Shown: positions 16,558-26,092 of the stretch, in pieces
Numbering within the stretch: position 1 is the stretch's first letter
Layout of the letters: the number at the start of each line of letters is the position of its first letter
Assembly: GCA_021736255.1 (NCBI GenBank)
Contig: JAIPGG010000007.1
Location: 1 to 58,506, forward strand
Length of the DNA stretch: 58,506 nucleotides
Direction of reading: 5' to 3'
DNA from: Spirochaetales bacterium
GTDB taxonomy: Bacteria; Spirochaetota; Spirochaetia; JAIPGG01
Translations under genes and position numbers: made by a program
The notes under the pieces: model-generated
Databases searched by the model: none
What the model saw: only the letters and a program-made list of their open reading frames with translations
What the model was told of the DNA's origin: nothing

Positions 16558-17996
16558 AAATACCTATATGGTTTTTATTTTTTACTCTTTTATTGCCTTT
16601 TTCCTGCACTGATGTCTTGTCGCCCGTTGTCTCTGGAATAAAAACTCGCGGAATTACCGTATCTCCCGAAAAATACAATCAAACAATCGCATCTTCCAAA
16701 GATATATACGCAGAATTTGACTTTCCGGTACGGAAAGATTCTGTCGAGGCCTGTCTGAACGTACGGGACACCAAAATAGTATCAGGAACCTTTTCGTGGA
16801 AAAAAGATCGAGTGCTTTTTTCGCCTGATGCGCCTCTTTTACCTGGACGAAGATACTGTTTCTCGTTAATAGGTACAATATATGGAACTGATGGAACAAC
16901 CTATCCTGTGCATAGACGTATTCCCTTTTATTTCCAAAGCAGATCAGCTGAACACGGCTCTTCCGTCTCGTTAACTCCGGAGACAGGAAGCACAATTGTT
17001 CCCGGCGATTCCATCTCGATCTCTTTCCCCCGCCCAATAGATGTGAAAACAATTGAAAACGGTCTATCTGTCTTCCCCCCTTCGTCGTTTGACATGGACA
17101 TACAAGAGGAAGGCCGTCTTCTGAAAATAATTCCCGAACCAAGCTGGAAATCCCATCAGGACCTCAAAATTCAAAGCGGGGCAAATCTCAGCTATTCAGA
17201 TGGGATTCCGGTTCCTCATTTTGAAAGCACACTGCGGGTTGACGATAACCGTCCGCCGGCTGCCATCTCCGAATTCGGAACGGCAAAAAACCTTCCCGGC
17301 TCTTCCTTTCCTGATAAGAGATCCGGCTCGAATGAGCTCGAACAGAATAGGGCAATCATGATTTTCTTTTCCCGCCGGATGGACGATGCAAGCGTGGAAT
17401 CTGCATTCCGAATATACCCTCCTGTCCTCGGGGACTTCTTCTGGTTCGACAAGGGAAAAACTCTTGTATTCAGCCCCGGAGAAACATATATACCCAAAAC
17501 AACCTATCAGGTAACCGTCGGACACTCGGCTTTTGATTACGAAGGGATTCCGTTGAATGAAACCTTCACGAAAAATTTTCATTCTTCCGACAAACCACTC
17601 GAGATTCTTTCCATTACCTATGGAAATGAAAAGGAAATTCTTCCCCCTTTTCATTCAGGGGATATCCGGATGGTTGATGTGGACATTCCGCCTAACGAAC
17701 TCATCATAAAAATAGAATTTTCTATTCCAATTATTATCGAAAGCGAAAAGGCCCATGTCCAACGCTTGATCTCTTTTCGCCCAATATTCCCACCCGGAAC
17801 ATCAGAACCGGAAAAGTCCGGATCATTCTGGACCGGCAACTCAATCATCTACACTCGTTATGAGGGCTTAAAGCCGTCTGAGGACGGCCAACGCTTTCTC
17901 TACCGGCTGAATATACCCGGCGGCCGCGGGGGATTACAAAGCGATTCTCAGACCTTTCTCCAGGAGGATTGTAATGTCGTTTTCGAAACAAAATAG
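16554..17996 (+). CDS. Ig-like (Big_5-type) lipoprotein 1 of the RND operon
   Basis: The N-terminus is a lipoprotein signal (FFTLLLPFSC, Cys at about residue 18). The 480 residues contain about three repeats of a beta-sandwich with the Big_5/SbsA-like pattern. In each, an F..P(V/M)...S sequence (DFPVRKDSVEACLNV; FPRPIDVKTIENGL; FSRRMDDASVESAFRIYP) is followed by LxFxPxxPL or LVFSPGETYIPKTTYQVTV. Big_5 domains are found in cell-surface and periplasmic proteins. They are not standard parts of RND pumps, yet this gene is translationally coupled to the adaptor (4 bases) and to a second similar lipoprotein (23 bases). A role as substrate receptor, chaperone or envelope spacer is possible. None is shown. 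Confidence 0.8.
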   Translation: MKIPIWFLFFTLLLPFSCTDVLSPVVSGIKTRGITVSPEKYNQTIASSKDIYAEFDFPVRKDSVEACLNVRDTKIVSGTFSWKKDRVLFSPDAPLLPGRRYCFSLIGTIYGTDGTTYPVHRRIPFYFQSRSAEHGSSVSLTPETGSTIVPGDSISISFPRPIDVKTIENGLSVFPPSSFDMDIQEEGRLLKIIPEPSWKSHQDLKIQSGANLSYSDGIPVPHFESTLRVDDNRPPAAISEFGTAKNLPGSSFPDKRSGSNELEQNRAIMIFFSRRMDDASVESAFRIYPPVLGDFFWFDKGKTLVFSPGETYIPKTTYQVTVGHSAFDYEGIPLNETFTKNFHSSDKPLEILSITYGNEKEILPPFHSGDIRMVDVDIPPNELIIKIEFSIPIIIESEKAHVQRLISFRPIFPPGTSEPEKSGSFWTGNSIIYTRYEGLKPSEDGQRFLYRLNIPGGRGGLQSDSQTFLQEDCNVVFETK

Positions 17997-19470
17997 AACA
18001 GGTTTGTATCAGAACAACTCCGAAATTTCCAGCCGGCATGTTCAGGTATTCTGTAGGTATACGCCGATTTTCCTCCTGATTCTTTTTATAATTGCAGGAT
18101 GCAAGGAGATCGATGCGTACCTGTTCATGAGTCCCCCACAAATCGTATCGCATGAGCCGGTTTCCGGTTGTATCGGTTCGAAACAGGTGGAAATGATCAG
18201 GATTCGCTTCAGCCGCCCTATGAGGATGAGTTCCGTAGAAAATGCTCTGGAACTATTTGGAGATTCAGGACCTAGAAGCGCTCATTTTTCCTGGGATAAC
18301 TCTGAATTAACCGTAACCCCTACCCCTCCAATACCTCCGGGCGAAGACATCCTTCTTTCAATCGGCACCTCTGCTGAAGATTCATATGGCAATTCTTTAG
18401 AGCAGGGATGGGAACTTTCCTTCTCTACCAGTCCAGCTGATCAAGCATTCAATCTGGACACTGTTCGTCCGGAAGAGGGAGTTGTATTAACCGAAAGGGA
18501 ACCAATAGAATTGGTTTTTAATCATCCAGTCCGGGAAAAAAGCATCGCAGGGAATGTGAACTTTTCCCCTTCCGTCGGCGGGGTGTTCGAGTTTACTCCT
18601 CGTGGTTCATTAATGTTTCTTCCTGATTCTCCCTGGAAATCGTATGGCGGGGACATAGAACTGGAAATTCTTGAAGGATTATCGAGCAGTTCCTTCAATT
18701 CGCTGGCAGAAAGGGTTTCGATCGCATACAAGACAATTGCCGCCCAAAATCCGGTTATACGTCGTGTTGAAGCAGTAAATCCCGGTATTCCCCTGCAGTC
18801 AACCGAAAACGATACCATCACAACACAAGGGATAGATATCAAAAGCACTTTTCTCATAGAGTTCGAGGACGCAATCTCTTTGGATGATTCGAGAGATTTC
18901 GTATATATCGAACCCTCCGCCCCCGTTATTTTGTCGAAACCATCACCTTCGGTTCTTTCAGTCTGTCCTGTAGATCCATTGGAATATAATCAAAGGTATG
19001 AACTTCTGGTGCACGCCCAACGTTTTCCTTTTCTTACCAATGCAGATTCTTCAAGGCCTCCCGAAATCCTGGCCGTTGGCTTTACACCCCGAGCAGGAAT
19101 AGATCCCCCTGAACTGCTATCACTCAACCAGAGGGTAGAATTTGAAACAGAACATACTGCTGCATTTGATATATACGGCAGTTCCTTTGGAGGGAATACC
19201 CTTATACCTGCAGAAATTGCCGAAGCATTCTCACTCTACAGTCCCGGCGGCCGATGCTACTTTAAAATCCGCACCTTTGTTACATCTCCTTCCGACTGTG
19301 CTGATTTACCCGATTCTCAGAATTTTACCGTCCAGCGCTTTTTCGTAGACATAATCGATCCTGAAATCTACGGGATAATGGAAATACTCATTGGCTCGAA
19401 TATCAGTGACAATTCAGGAAACAGAATGAAAGATGATTTCTATCGAGAAATTCAATGGACTCTCCCGTAA
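17974..19470 (+). CDS. Ig-like (Big_5-type) lipoprotein 2 of the RND operon
   Basis: This second Ig-like protein has 498 residues. The signal (TPIFLLILFIIAGC, Cys near residue 43) follows an unusually long polar N-terminus. The start at 17974 overlaps the previous gene by 23 bases. At least two clear Big_5 domains are present: IRIRFSRPMRMSSVENALEL with LTVTPTPPIPPGEDI, and IELVFNHPVREKSIAGNVNF with LMFLPDSPW. The C-terminal 250 residues are beta-rich without a clear repeat. It resembles lipoprotein 1 in layout, so the two probably arose by duplication and may work as a pair. It overlaps the first RND gene by 16 bases. Confidence 0.8.
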   Translation: MSFSKQNRTGLYQNNSEISSRHVQVFCRYTPIFLLILFIIAGCKEIDAYLFMSPPQIVSHEPVSGCIGSKQVEMIRIRFSRPMRMSSVENALELFGDSGPRSAHFSWDNSELTVTPTPPIPPGEDILLSIGTSAEDSYGNSLEQGWELSFSTSPADQAFNLDTVRPEEGVVLTEREPIELVFNHPVREKSIAGNVNFSPSVGGVFEFTPRGSLMFLPDSPWKSYGGDIELEILEGLSSSSFNSLAERVSIAYKTIAAQNPVIRRVEAVNPGIPLQSTENDTITTQGIDIKSTFLIEFEDAISLDDSRDFVYIEPSAPVILSKPSPSVLSVCPVDPLEYNQRYELLVHAQRFPFLTNADSSRPPEILAVGFTPRAGIDPPELLSLNQRVEFETEHTAAFDIYGSSFGGNTLIPAEIAEAFSLYSPGGRCYFKIRTFVTSPSDCADLPDSQNFTVQRFFVDIIDPEIYGIMEILIGSNISDNSGNRMKDDFYREIQWTLP

Positions 19471-21908
19471 ACGGGTTTTTTCGCTTCCGTTTATGGTTTC
19501 TCGTTATCAGCCTGTCACTTCTTTTTATTGTCCATCTCTCAATTGATCGTGGTTATGCCGTACCGTGGAGCAGAGTGAAGGTAATATCGATTGTACTTTC
19601 AAAACCAGGCCTTCAGAAAGAAGCAGTTCTTTCCTCAATCATTTCACCGGTGGAACAACTACTAAAAAAACATTTTCCGGCAGATACAATTGCCGGCTCC
19701 GCGTGGTCGGGTCGAGGCCGGATTCTTTTGTATATATCACCCCGCAATCTGCGAATAAACTCTGAAAACCTAATCAGAAATTTGATACAAGAGAATATTT
19801 CACAGTTCCCTGAAGAAACTCGTATCAATCAGGTCCGAGAACTCCTATCAGAAACAGATCGAGCAGACTATATTTGTTTTCTTCCCGATAAAAGAAAACT
19901 ACACGACCGTCAGAAATATCTGGGAGAACTGAATAAGTTTACAGAAGAAATCATCCTACCGCATCTGAAAAGAAGGTTTCCATCAATAAAAATTTCCCAG
20001 GCAGGAGGGGTTCGGTCGACCGTTGCTATCGAATTGAAAGAGAAGGCAATAAGAAATTACGGCATTACCCCACAGAATGTAAAACAGCAGCTTCAACAAC
20101 AGTACTTTGAAAAAGACATCGGGACAGAAAATATTCATGGGAAAAGGTACCAAATCAGTATTCGGAGTAATTCCGATCATTTTAGCGACATAAAAAACGC
20201 ACCGATTGTTTCACAGGACGGCAAACATCGGTTTCCCCTCGGAGAAATAAGCCGAGTCTCTTCCGCTAGTGAGTACAGCGAGAACCGGGTATTCCTTGAC
20301 GGAAAGGAAACCATCGCTTTACAGGTCAAGACCGATAATGGCTTGTTTGCCGGGCATAAAACCCGTTTGGTTTACCGGGAAGTGGATTCTCTTTTAGAAT
20401 CTCTCCCTTTCACGGGAAGGCTCTCTCTTGTCTCTCCGGGTACGGAAAAAACTAATATTCAAAACATTCAGTTGATTTTTCTCGCGGCTGCCGGAGCTTT
20501 TTTGCTTTTTTCCAGCCGGGGAGAGAGGGTGCTTTATCTGGCCGGTTTATCGGTTTCCTTCGCTCTTTCTTTGTTGGTTTTTAATGGTATAGATATTTTT
20601 TTTCTTGCCGGCATTCTTATTGGCCATGCATTCATCCTTCTTCGTCGGAGATCACAGGACTTCTCCGGACAACATGATGCGTTTTATTTTACCTCCAAAT
20701 TTTTTCCTGGAGATATATCAGCAGGATGCATTCTCGCCTTTGCCGTATTCCTTATCGCACCGAACAGCCTTCAATCAATCCTGCTAAGAACCGGAACTCC
20801 CCTTATAGCCCTGTCTCTTGGTTTTCTTTGTTATTCGATTATACGGAGAGTCTTCAAGTTGTACTGCTGCGCCCATACTCGTGGTGTATTGGGCAGTTTT
20901 CGGACTCTTTCTACATATTACATCTATTTTATTTTTGTATTGATGATTTTTTTTCTGTTTTCAATCCCAAATATAACGAAAAACAATGAGTATTATGCAT
21001 ATCTTCCGGGTGAGGTTTCCTTACCGGATCTCTTCAATCGAAATCCTGACTCGGTTCCGCATTTTTGCATTTACCGATCACGAGAAGATATTCTGTTCCC
21101 TAATTGTTATATACACGAAGGGCAGTGGCAGGATAATAATGCATTTTCTAGAAAAAACGATTTTTTCGTATCAGAATTCAATTTTTTTGAACTTATTGCA
21201 TCCGGAAAGCTTCGTTTCATCGGTGGAATAAAAGAATCAGAAATTCTGTCTCGAAATGACAGGTTTTTTTATCCTTCGATAAAACAAGCTCATATCGAAA
21301 TTCAAGAAAGAGAAAATACCGCTGCATATCTGAATCAATCTCCTTCGCGGATTATTAAGCTGGCGACAGAAGCTTTTCACTCTACTGAAAAATTCTCACT
21401 CTCCGGTTTCGATACAAGTATGAGCGTTGTCACTCCTTTTGACCCGAATTTACCCGGTTGCGAGAAAAGACACGGCTTACTAAACACACTTGGCACCGGT
21501 ACCTCCGTAAGCAGGATAAGCACGATCCGCATCGGTAAAGAATACCGTGAATTATTCCGTATCGACGGCAAAGGGGGGTTCCTCACCCATGCGTTTCAAG
21601 AAGATGATGCGCTAAATACCATCTCCAAAAACGTTTTGTTGGATTCATTTTATAAATTTTGCCTGTGGTTTCTCTCAGCATTGTTGATTTTGACGATTAT
21701 TCACGAACGGTTTATTTGTCAATTTTTCCTGCTCGTGTCGGTAACTGCTGTTTTGTTCTTTGTTGAATGTGCTTTTATGTCACTGTTCCTTTCCGGTGCT
21801 GTCTTCAGCCGTGTGATGTTTGAATTCACCGAAAACAGCATATACATTCTTCCTCTTTTAGTGGAAACAACCAGATACTTTTTATACATCAGAGTATACC
21901 GGATATGA
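19455..21908 (+). CDS. Reduced RND-family transporter subunit A, proton relay missing
   Basis: The RND plan is visible. There is TM1 (about 11-30), then a porter domain with GVRSTVAIELKEKAIRNYGI and TPQNVKQQLQQQYFEKDIG, then IKNAPIVSQDGKHRFPLGEI. TM2-TM6 lie between about 338 and 490, TM7 near 505-525, with a second periplasmic part and a C-terminal membrane block. It is 817 residues against about 1,030 for AcrB. The TM4 motif that normally reads VDDA is IGHA here (Gly390, His391), so both aspartates of the proton pathway are absent. The last TM helices also look incomplete. This suggests a non-energised partner in a heteromer with subunit B. Confidence 0.82.
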   Translation: MDSPVNGFFRFRLWFLVISLSLLFIVHLSIDRGYAVPWSRVKVISIVLSKPGLQKEAVLSSIISPVEQLLKKHFPADTIAGSAWSGRGRILLYISPRNLRINSENLIRNLIQENISQFPEETRINQVRELLSETDRADYICFLPDKRKLHDRQKYLGELNKFTEEIILPHLKRRFPSIKISQAGGVRSTVAIELKEKAIRNYGITPQNVKQQLQQQYFEKDIGTENIHGKRYQISIRSNSDHFSDIKNAPIVSQDGKHRFPLGEISRVSSASEYSENRVFLDGKETIALQVKTDNGLFAGHKTRLVYREVDSLLESLPFTGRLSLVSPGTEKTNIQNIQLIFLAAAGAFLLFSSRGERVLYLAGLSVSFALSLLVFNGIDIFFLAGILIGHAFILLRRRSQDFSGQHDAFYFTSKFFPGDISAGCILAFAVFLIAPNSLQSILLRTGTPLIALSLGFLCYSIIRRVFKLYCCAHTRGVLGSFRTLSTYYIYFIFVLMIFFLFSIPNITKNNEYYAYLPGEVSLPDLFNRNPDSVPHFCIYRSREDILFPNCYIHEGQWQDNNAFSRKNDFFVSEFNFFELIASGKLRFIGGIKESEILSRNDRFFYPSIKQAHIEIQERENTAAYLNQSPSRIIKLATEAFHSTEKFSLSGFDTSMSVVTPFDPNLPGCEKRHGLLNTLGTGTSVSRISTIRIGKEYRELFRIDGKGGFLTHAFQEDDALNTISKNVLLDSFYKFCLWFLSALLILTIIHERFICQFFLLVSVTAVLFFVECAFMSLFLSGAVFSRVMFEFTENSIYILPLLVETTRYFLYIRVYRI

Positions 21909-24562
21909 AACAATTACCGATGGTATTTCTTGTGCTGTACTTTGCTGCCGTCTTTTCAATACTTCCTGATATGAAACTAACTGCTTCACATCAGATAAAA
22001 AAAAACACCATACGCATTGTAATTCCAATAACCGATGCATCGGCAGCAGAGAAAAAGCAGGGTATAGTTTCATTTTTTGAAAAAAACGTCCACGAACAAT
22101 CTCCCGAAGCCGAACTCGTTATTCGTACAAGCAAAGCGAAAATACTATGTACAATCTATCTTCCGGCGAGATCCGACACAAAGGATTTCCAAAGGGAATT
22201 CAGATCGCTTTTATCCTCCGGCAAGTTTCGTTCGGTTGCAGGAAACAATCGAGCAGAAATTCTTACGGAAAACCGGATACTCACTCCTGCAGATTTAATT
22301 GTCAGTTTCCCGGCAGCTTTTCAACAGGAAATCATAGATTTTACTGCTGAAATTTCGGGGATGATAGACGTTTCCGTTGCCAAGATCAACAATGCCAAAA
22401 AGGATATCGATAACTTCACGATTTCGCCTGAGCTCTTAACTGCAAGAAAGATCGATTTACCCGCGATTTTCAATTTGCATGCCGGTACTCCTATACTTGC
22501 CCGAACTACGCCATTTACCAGCAGATACCCTATGGAGTTAAATGAAGTTCTCTACGATTCGGGCCGGACAGGACAATCATTTAATACCTTTGTAAACGGA
22601 AGTGAAGCTGTCTTCTTATCTCTCCGTTTAAAGAAAAGCAATAGCTGGCTCGCCTCCGGACGCCGGGTAAACCAAATAGTCGAAAAATATAATCACGGCA
22701 GTATCATTTACGACAGGACAGCTGAGTACAGAAGCTACCTTCGAGAAGTCATCCTTTCTTTCGTTACAGCAACAGCTATTGTTTTTACCCTTACGCTGTT
22801 TCTTTCGAAAGATGTAAAAAGGGGGTTTTTAATAAGCGGTGCAATACCCTTCTCCTTCATGGCAACCCTTGTCGCTTCAACTGTCACCGGCTGCGGAATA
22901 GGTATATCAACCCTCACAAGTCTTATTCTCTGTTCAGGTTTACTCGTTGATATGGGCATTGTAATGCACGAGGTCCGCAACAGGAAGACAGGGAGAATTA
23001 TTATAACTGCCTCAACCCTCACGACACTTGCTGTTTTCCTTCCTCTATTTTCTTTCCCGGGAACTTCTCCCCTTGCTGAATCATTTATCCTTACTGCCGT
23101 TTCTAGTCTATCTGCCTCCTGGATTTATGCACTAGTTTATCTTCCCCTTTTTTATTCTCCATCAGAAAAATATCCGGGTTATAGTAATCCGGGAACCACT
23201 CCAAAACATCAACTCGTTCTCTTGAGACCGGTTTATCAAGTTGTAAAGCTCAAGCATCTCGTGATGTTTTCTCTATCAGTATTTTTACTCTATCCTTTAC
23301 TCACAGCCGGAGGGGTTGATGAGCAAAACCCCGGATTTATCCGTAGAACTGTGCATATGCCGGCCGGCACAACAACCGAAACAAGCTGTAACCGCTTACT
23401 CCCGCTCTCTCATTACATTAGAGAAAAAAACGAAGAGGTGATCAGTCTCGCCTCATGCAGAGGTTCAGTTTTTGAAATAACCCTTATCCCGGATAATCGC
23501 AGAATGCTCGAAAACATATCAACTCTTGTAGAATCATATGTAAAGCGAATCCCTGAAGCTGACCTTCTTCCGTCCGAAGGATTTCAGAGCAGATTGCGGC
23601 TGCCTATTTACCTTCTCCTTCATGAACAAAATACTGATCGCTTGAATTCGATCAAACAGCTGGTTGGAAGGATCAACCGGCTTGAATCGGTTGAGCAGTC
23701 CTATCTTCCTACGCAATCGGGAGATCGGCACATGATTATAGATGTAGAGCAGAAAACCGCGTTTAGAAACGGTATTAGGCCCTCGGAGATTCTACAAACT
23801 CTTCAACTTGCTGTGTCGGGAGTGATTTTTCAACAAGAAGTCGAAGATTCGACCGGGAAAGCGGGTCCGCTATTTACCATTCCGTTTCCTGATCCTGCAT
23901 CAATAAAAAACATATTCGGTTCCGTCCGTCATCCTATAGGAAAAGCCGCAGCTATTGTTGAATACCCCGCTCCTATACCGGGTATACGGATAAACGGACA
24001 GCCGGCAACTAAATTATTTGTGTATATCGAGCGGAAGAACCTTCACCGTTTCTTTACCGAGATGGAAAATGCAAATATTCCTTACCTGCCGGAACCCTCG
24101 CTCAACCGCCTGAAAACCCGTACCCAAGATTTTATCAGATCTATTATATTTGCGGTTTTCATTGTGAGCGGTTTCCTTTTCCTCGTTATAAAGGAAAAAG
24201 GAAAAATACTCGTAATTCTTCTGATGATTCCGGCCGCTCTTTTCTTTCCGCTTACCTTCAGCATAATTTATTCAATACCACTTACCGATTTTCAGCTCGT
24301 AGCATTGCTGTTCGTATCCGGATTAACGGTCAATCATGGTATTCTTATACGCCTAAATGCCGGAGGCATTCGGACGATTCGAACAATTTCTTTTTCAACC
24401 CTAACCAGCGTTCTTGCGGTCCTTCCTCTTTTTGCCGTTCATCCAACCTTGAACGATCCGGTTATTTCTGCTTCTTTAACGGTTGCCATAGGTGTAACCG
24501 GATCATTCATTGCTGCTCTGCTATTCTTTCCTTTCCTGAGCGATTCCGAGAATTCCTTCTAA
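21905..24562 (+). CDS. Reduced RND-family transporter subunit B
   Basis: This 885-residue RND protein starts with TM1 (MVFLVLYFAAVFSIL) and has a porter domain, a TM block with LILCSGLLVDMGIVMHEVRN (Asp349 kept, second Asp replaced by Met350), a second porter half, and a C-terminal TM block with LLFVSGLTVNHGILIRL. It is shorter than AcrB by about 150 residues, chiefly in the docking region. With one TM4 aspartate kept it is the more likely site of proton coupling. It overlaps subunit A by 4 bases. Its 3' end overlaps the convergent lipoprotein gene by 42 bases. The substrate is unknown. Confidence 0.88.
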   Translation: MKQLPMVFLVLYFAAVFSILPDMKLTASHQIKKNTIRIVIPITDASAAEKKQGIVSFFEKNVHEQSPEAELVIRTSKAKILCTIYLPARSDTKDFQREFRSLLSSGKFRSVAGNNRAEILTENRILTPADLIVSFPAAFQQEIIDFTAEISGMIDVSVAKINNAKKDIDNFTISPELLTARKIDLPAIFNLHAGTPILARTTPFTSRYPMELNEVLYDSGRTGQSFNTFVNGSEAVFLSLRLKKSNSWLASGRRVNQIVEKYNHGSIIYDRTAEYRSYLREVILSFVTATAIVFTLTLFLSKDVKRGFLISGAIPFSFMATLVASTVTGCGIGISTLTSLILCSGLLVDMGIVMHEVRNRKTGRIIITASTLTTLAVFLPLFSFPGTSPLAESFILTAVSSLSASWIYALVYLPLFYSPSEKYPGYSNPGTTPKHQLVLLRPVYQVVKLKHLVMFSLSVFLLYPLLTAGGVDEQNPGFIRRTVHMPAGTTTETSCNRLLPLSHYIREKNEEVISLASCRGSVFEITLIPDNRRMLENISTLVESYVKRIPEADLLPSEGFQSRLRLPIYLLLHEQNTDRLNSIKQLVGRINRLESVEQSYLPTQSGDRHMIIDVEQKTAFRNGIRPSEILQTLQLAVSGVIFQQEVEDSTGKAGPLFTIPFPDPASIKNIFGSVRHPIGKAAAIVEYPAPIPGIRINGQPATKLFVYIERKNLHRFFTEMENANIPYLPEPSLNRLKTRTQDFIRSIIFAVFIVSGFLFLVIKEKGKILVILLMIPAALFFPLTFSIIYSIPLTDFQLVALLFVSGLTVNHGILIRLNAGGIRTIRTISFSTLTSVLAVLPLFAVHPTLNDPVISASLTVAIGVTGSFIAALLFFPFLSDSENSF

Positions 24563-25969
24563 TTCTTCCAGCGCGGCTCCGGAAAAATCTGCAAGCCTTT
24601 TTTCAAGATAGCTTTTTACTACCGGAAGCGACCGTAACTCCCGCAGAGATTCTACAGCATATTGTTTGAACGGGCTGTTTTGAAGCCGGAGCTGATCGAG
24701 CACTATGGTCAGTTTATCCGGAGCTCCAGTCTCGAAAAAACGTTCTATTGCCCTCTGCTGCTCCCGTTTGCTCCGGAGGAAAGGGGCTTTGCTTGCTGAA
24801 ATACCGAAGGCTCCGGCAAGAAGCTCTCTAGCCTTTCCGGCCGAACGTGAGGAGGGAGCGGCATCTATGCTTTTCTCGAGGAACCCGAGAGAAACCGGGT
24901 TCACATGGTCTCCTTCCAGGGCCGAGTGTACCGACCACTTGCACAGATGAAAACCGGAAAAATCCATTAATATATCATCCAGTTCATGCAATTTTGCCGG
25001 GTCGCTGTATTCCGGTTTACCGTTGCGGGTCCTCGCAGCTATTGCAAGATAGCGCAGATATGGTTCCGAAGAAGCCTTGATTTCGTTTTTCGCTGCTCCA
25101 GGAGACCACTTTCCCTCCAACCCGATGTGACGATGAAAAAGGTCAATGACCACCTCTCCCTCCGCTTTGTACGGTTCAGGAAGATCCCCGATAAGCCTTC
25201 GAACGGTTGAAGCCACATCCTGAAGAGTCAGCAGCCCACGGCTATAGCCGAACTCCAAATCACGAAGCACACTTCCTATGGCGTCAATGGGGCGCTCCTG
25301 GATCCTGTAGAGGGTATATTCCACTGCTCCGATCCCCATCCGGTAACCCTGATCCTGTATTCTCTTTCGGATCACCACCCTGATATTTTCAGGCTGAGCA
25401 CCGCGATCAACGGCAAGTCTGATATAGGCATCATAATCAGCCTCCGTAGAAAAGCTTTTATATTCTTTCCATACCTTTGAATAACGCTCATACGCTTGTT
25501 CCGGCAGACCCAACTGGAACAATGCATATCCCCATAAACTCCACGTTTTCTGCTTAACCTCACCTTCGAAACGAGAAAGCTGCGCCGCATATCTATTTAC
25601 CGTCGACCAGTTACTTCGGAGCACAGCAATCTTCACGAGGTCCCGATAAACCCGCCGATGCAGAGCGTTCGAATCCGAAGGCGTCAGAAGGGTCCGCCCC
25701 CGCTCGAGGACTCCTTTGGCCGTTTCGACTTCTCCCACCTCGAGCAGCGCATTCCCCAGAAAAGCCTTTACCATCACGTTTCCGGGATATTCCTGGTCAA
25801 TGTTCATGAGTTTGCGCGCTCTCTCAGCGGGCTTCAACTCCTCTTCGATCTCCACGAGTTTTGCGGTAAGCTCCTCATCATTACAAGCGGAAAATACCAG
25901 GCTTGCCGCGACCACAGCCGCCGCTACGGCCAGAACGAATCCGTTGCCGAGGTTCGGTTTTTTCTTCAT
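24521..25969 (-). CDS. TPR/alpha-solenoid lipoprotein
   Basis: The frame stays open upstream, but the ATG at 25969 has an ideal GGAGG and gives a lipoprotein signal (VLAVAAAVVAASLVFSAC, Cys at about residue 29). The mature part is 450 residues of helical hairpins. TPR-like units are seen at LGNALLEVGEVETAKGVLER and WGYALFQLGLPEQAYERYSK. It should sit on the periplasmic side of a membrane. The 3' end overlaps the RND operon on the other strand by 42 bases. No specific family is recognised. Confidence 0.82.
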   Translation of the reverse strand: MKKKPNLGNGFVLAVAAAVVAASLVFSACNDEELTAKLVEIEEELKPAERARKLMNIDQEYPGNVMVKAFLGNALLEVGEVETAKGVLERGRTLLTPSDSNALHRRVYRDLVKIAVLRSNWSTVNRYAAQLSRFEGEVKQKTWSLWGYALFQLGLPEQAYERYSKVWKEYKSFSTEADYDAYIRLAVDRGAQPENIRVVIRKRIQDQGYRMGIGAVEYTLYRIQERPIDAIGSVLRDLEFGYSRGLLTLQDVASTVRRLIGDLPEPYKAEGEVVIDLFHRHIGLEGKWSPGAAKNEIKASSEPYLRYLAIAARTRNGKPEYSDPAKLHELDDILMDFSGFHLCKWSVHSALEGDHVNPVSLGFLEKSIDAAPSSRSAGKARELLAGAFGISASKAPFLRSKREQQRAIERFFETGAPDKLTIVLDQLRLQNSPFKQYAVESLRELRSLPVVKSYLEKRLADFSGAALEELEGILGIAQERKE

Positions 25970-26047
25970 ATGTTCCTCCACAACCTTTTTACCGCCTGAG
26001 GGTGATTCTGCTTCAAGAAACCGCGAATCCGGAGAAAAACTCGCAGC

Positions 26048-26071
26048 AGTACTTCCTTGACAAGAAATACT
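26048..26071. promoter_or_regulatory. Imperfect dyad over the umuD -35 box, candidate SOS operator
   Basis: The sequence AGTACTTCCTT-GAC-AAGAAATACT forms two imperfect arms around the -35 hexamer of umuD. umuDC genes are normally repressed by LexA, so this dyad is a reasonable operator candidate. Spirochaete LexA sites vary and I cannot match it to a known motif. Confidence 0.4.
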
Positions 26072-26086
26072 TAACAAACGTATAGT
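26057..26086 (+). promoter_or_regulatory. umuD promoter, predicted leaderless
   Basis: TTGACA (26057-26062), an 18-base spacer and TATAGT (26081-26086) form a strong promoter. Only six bases separate the -10 box from the umuD ATG at 26093. A normal start site would therefore fall on or beside the A of the ATG. No Shine-Dalgarno sequence is present. Confidence 0.65.
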
Positions 26087-26092
26087 AAAAAG

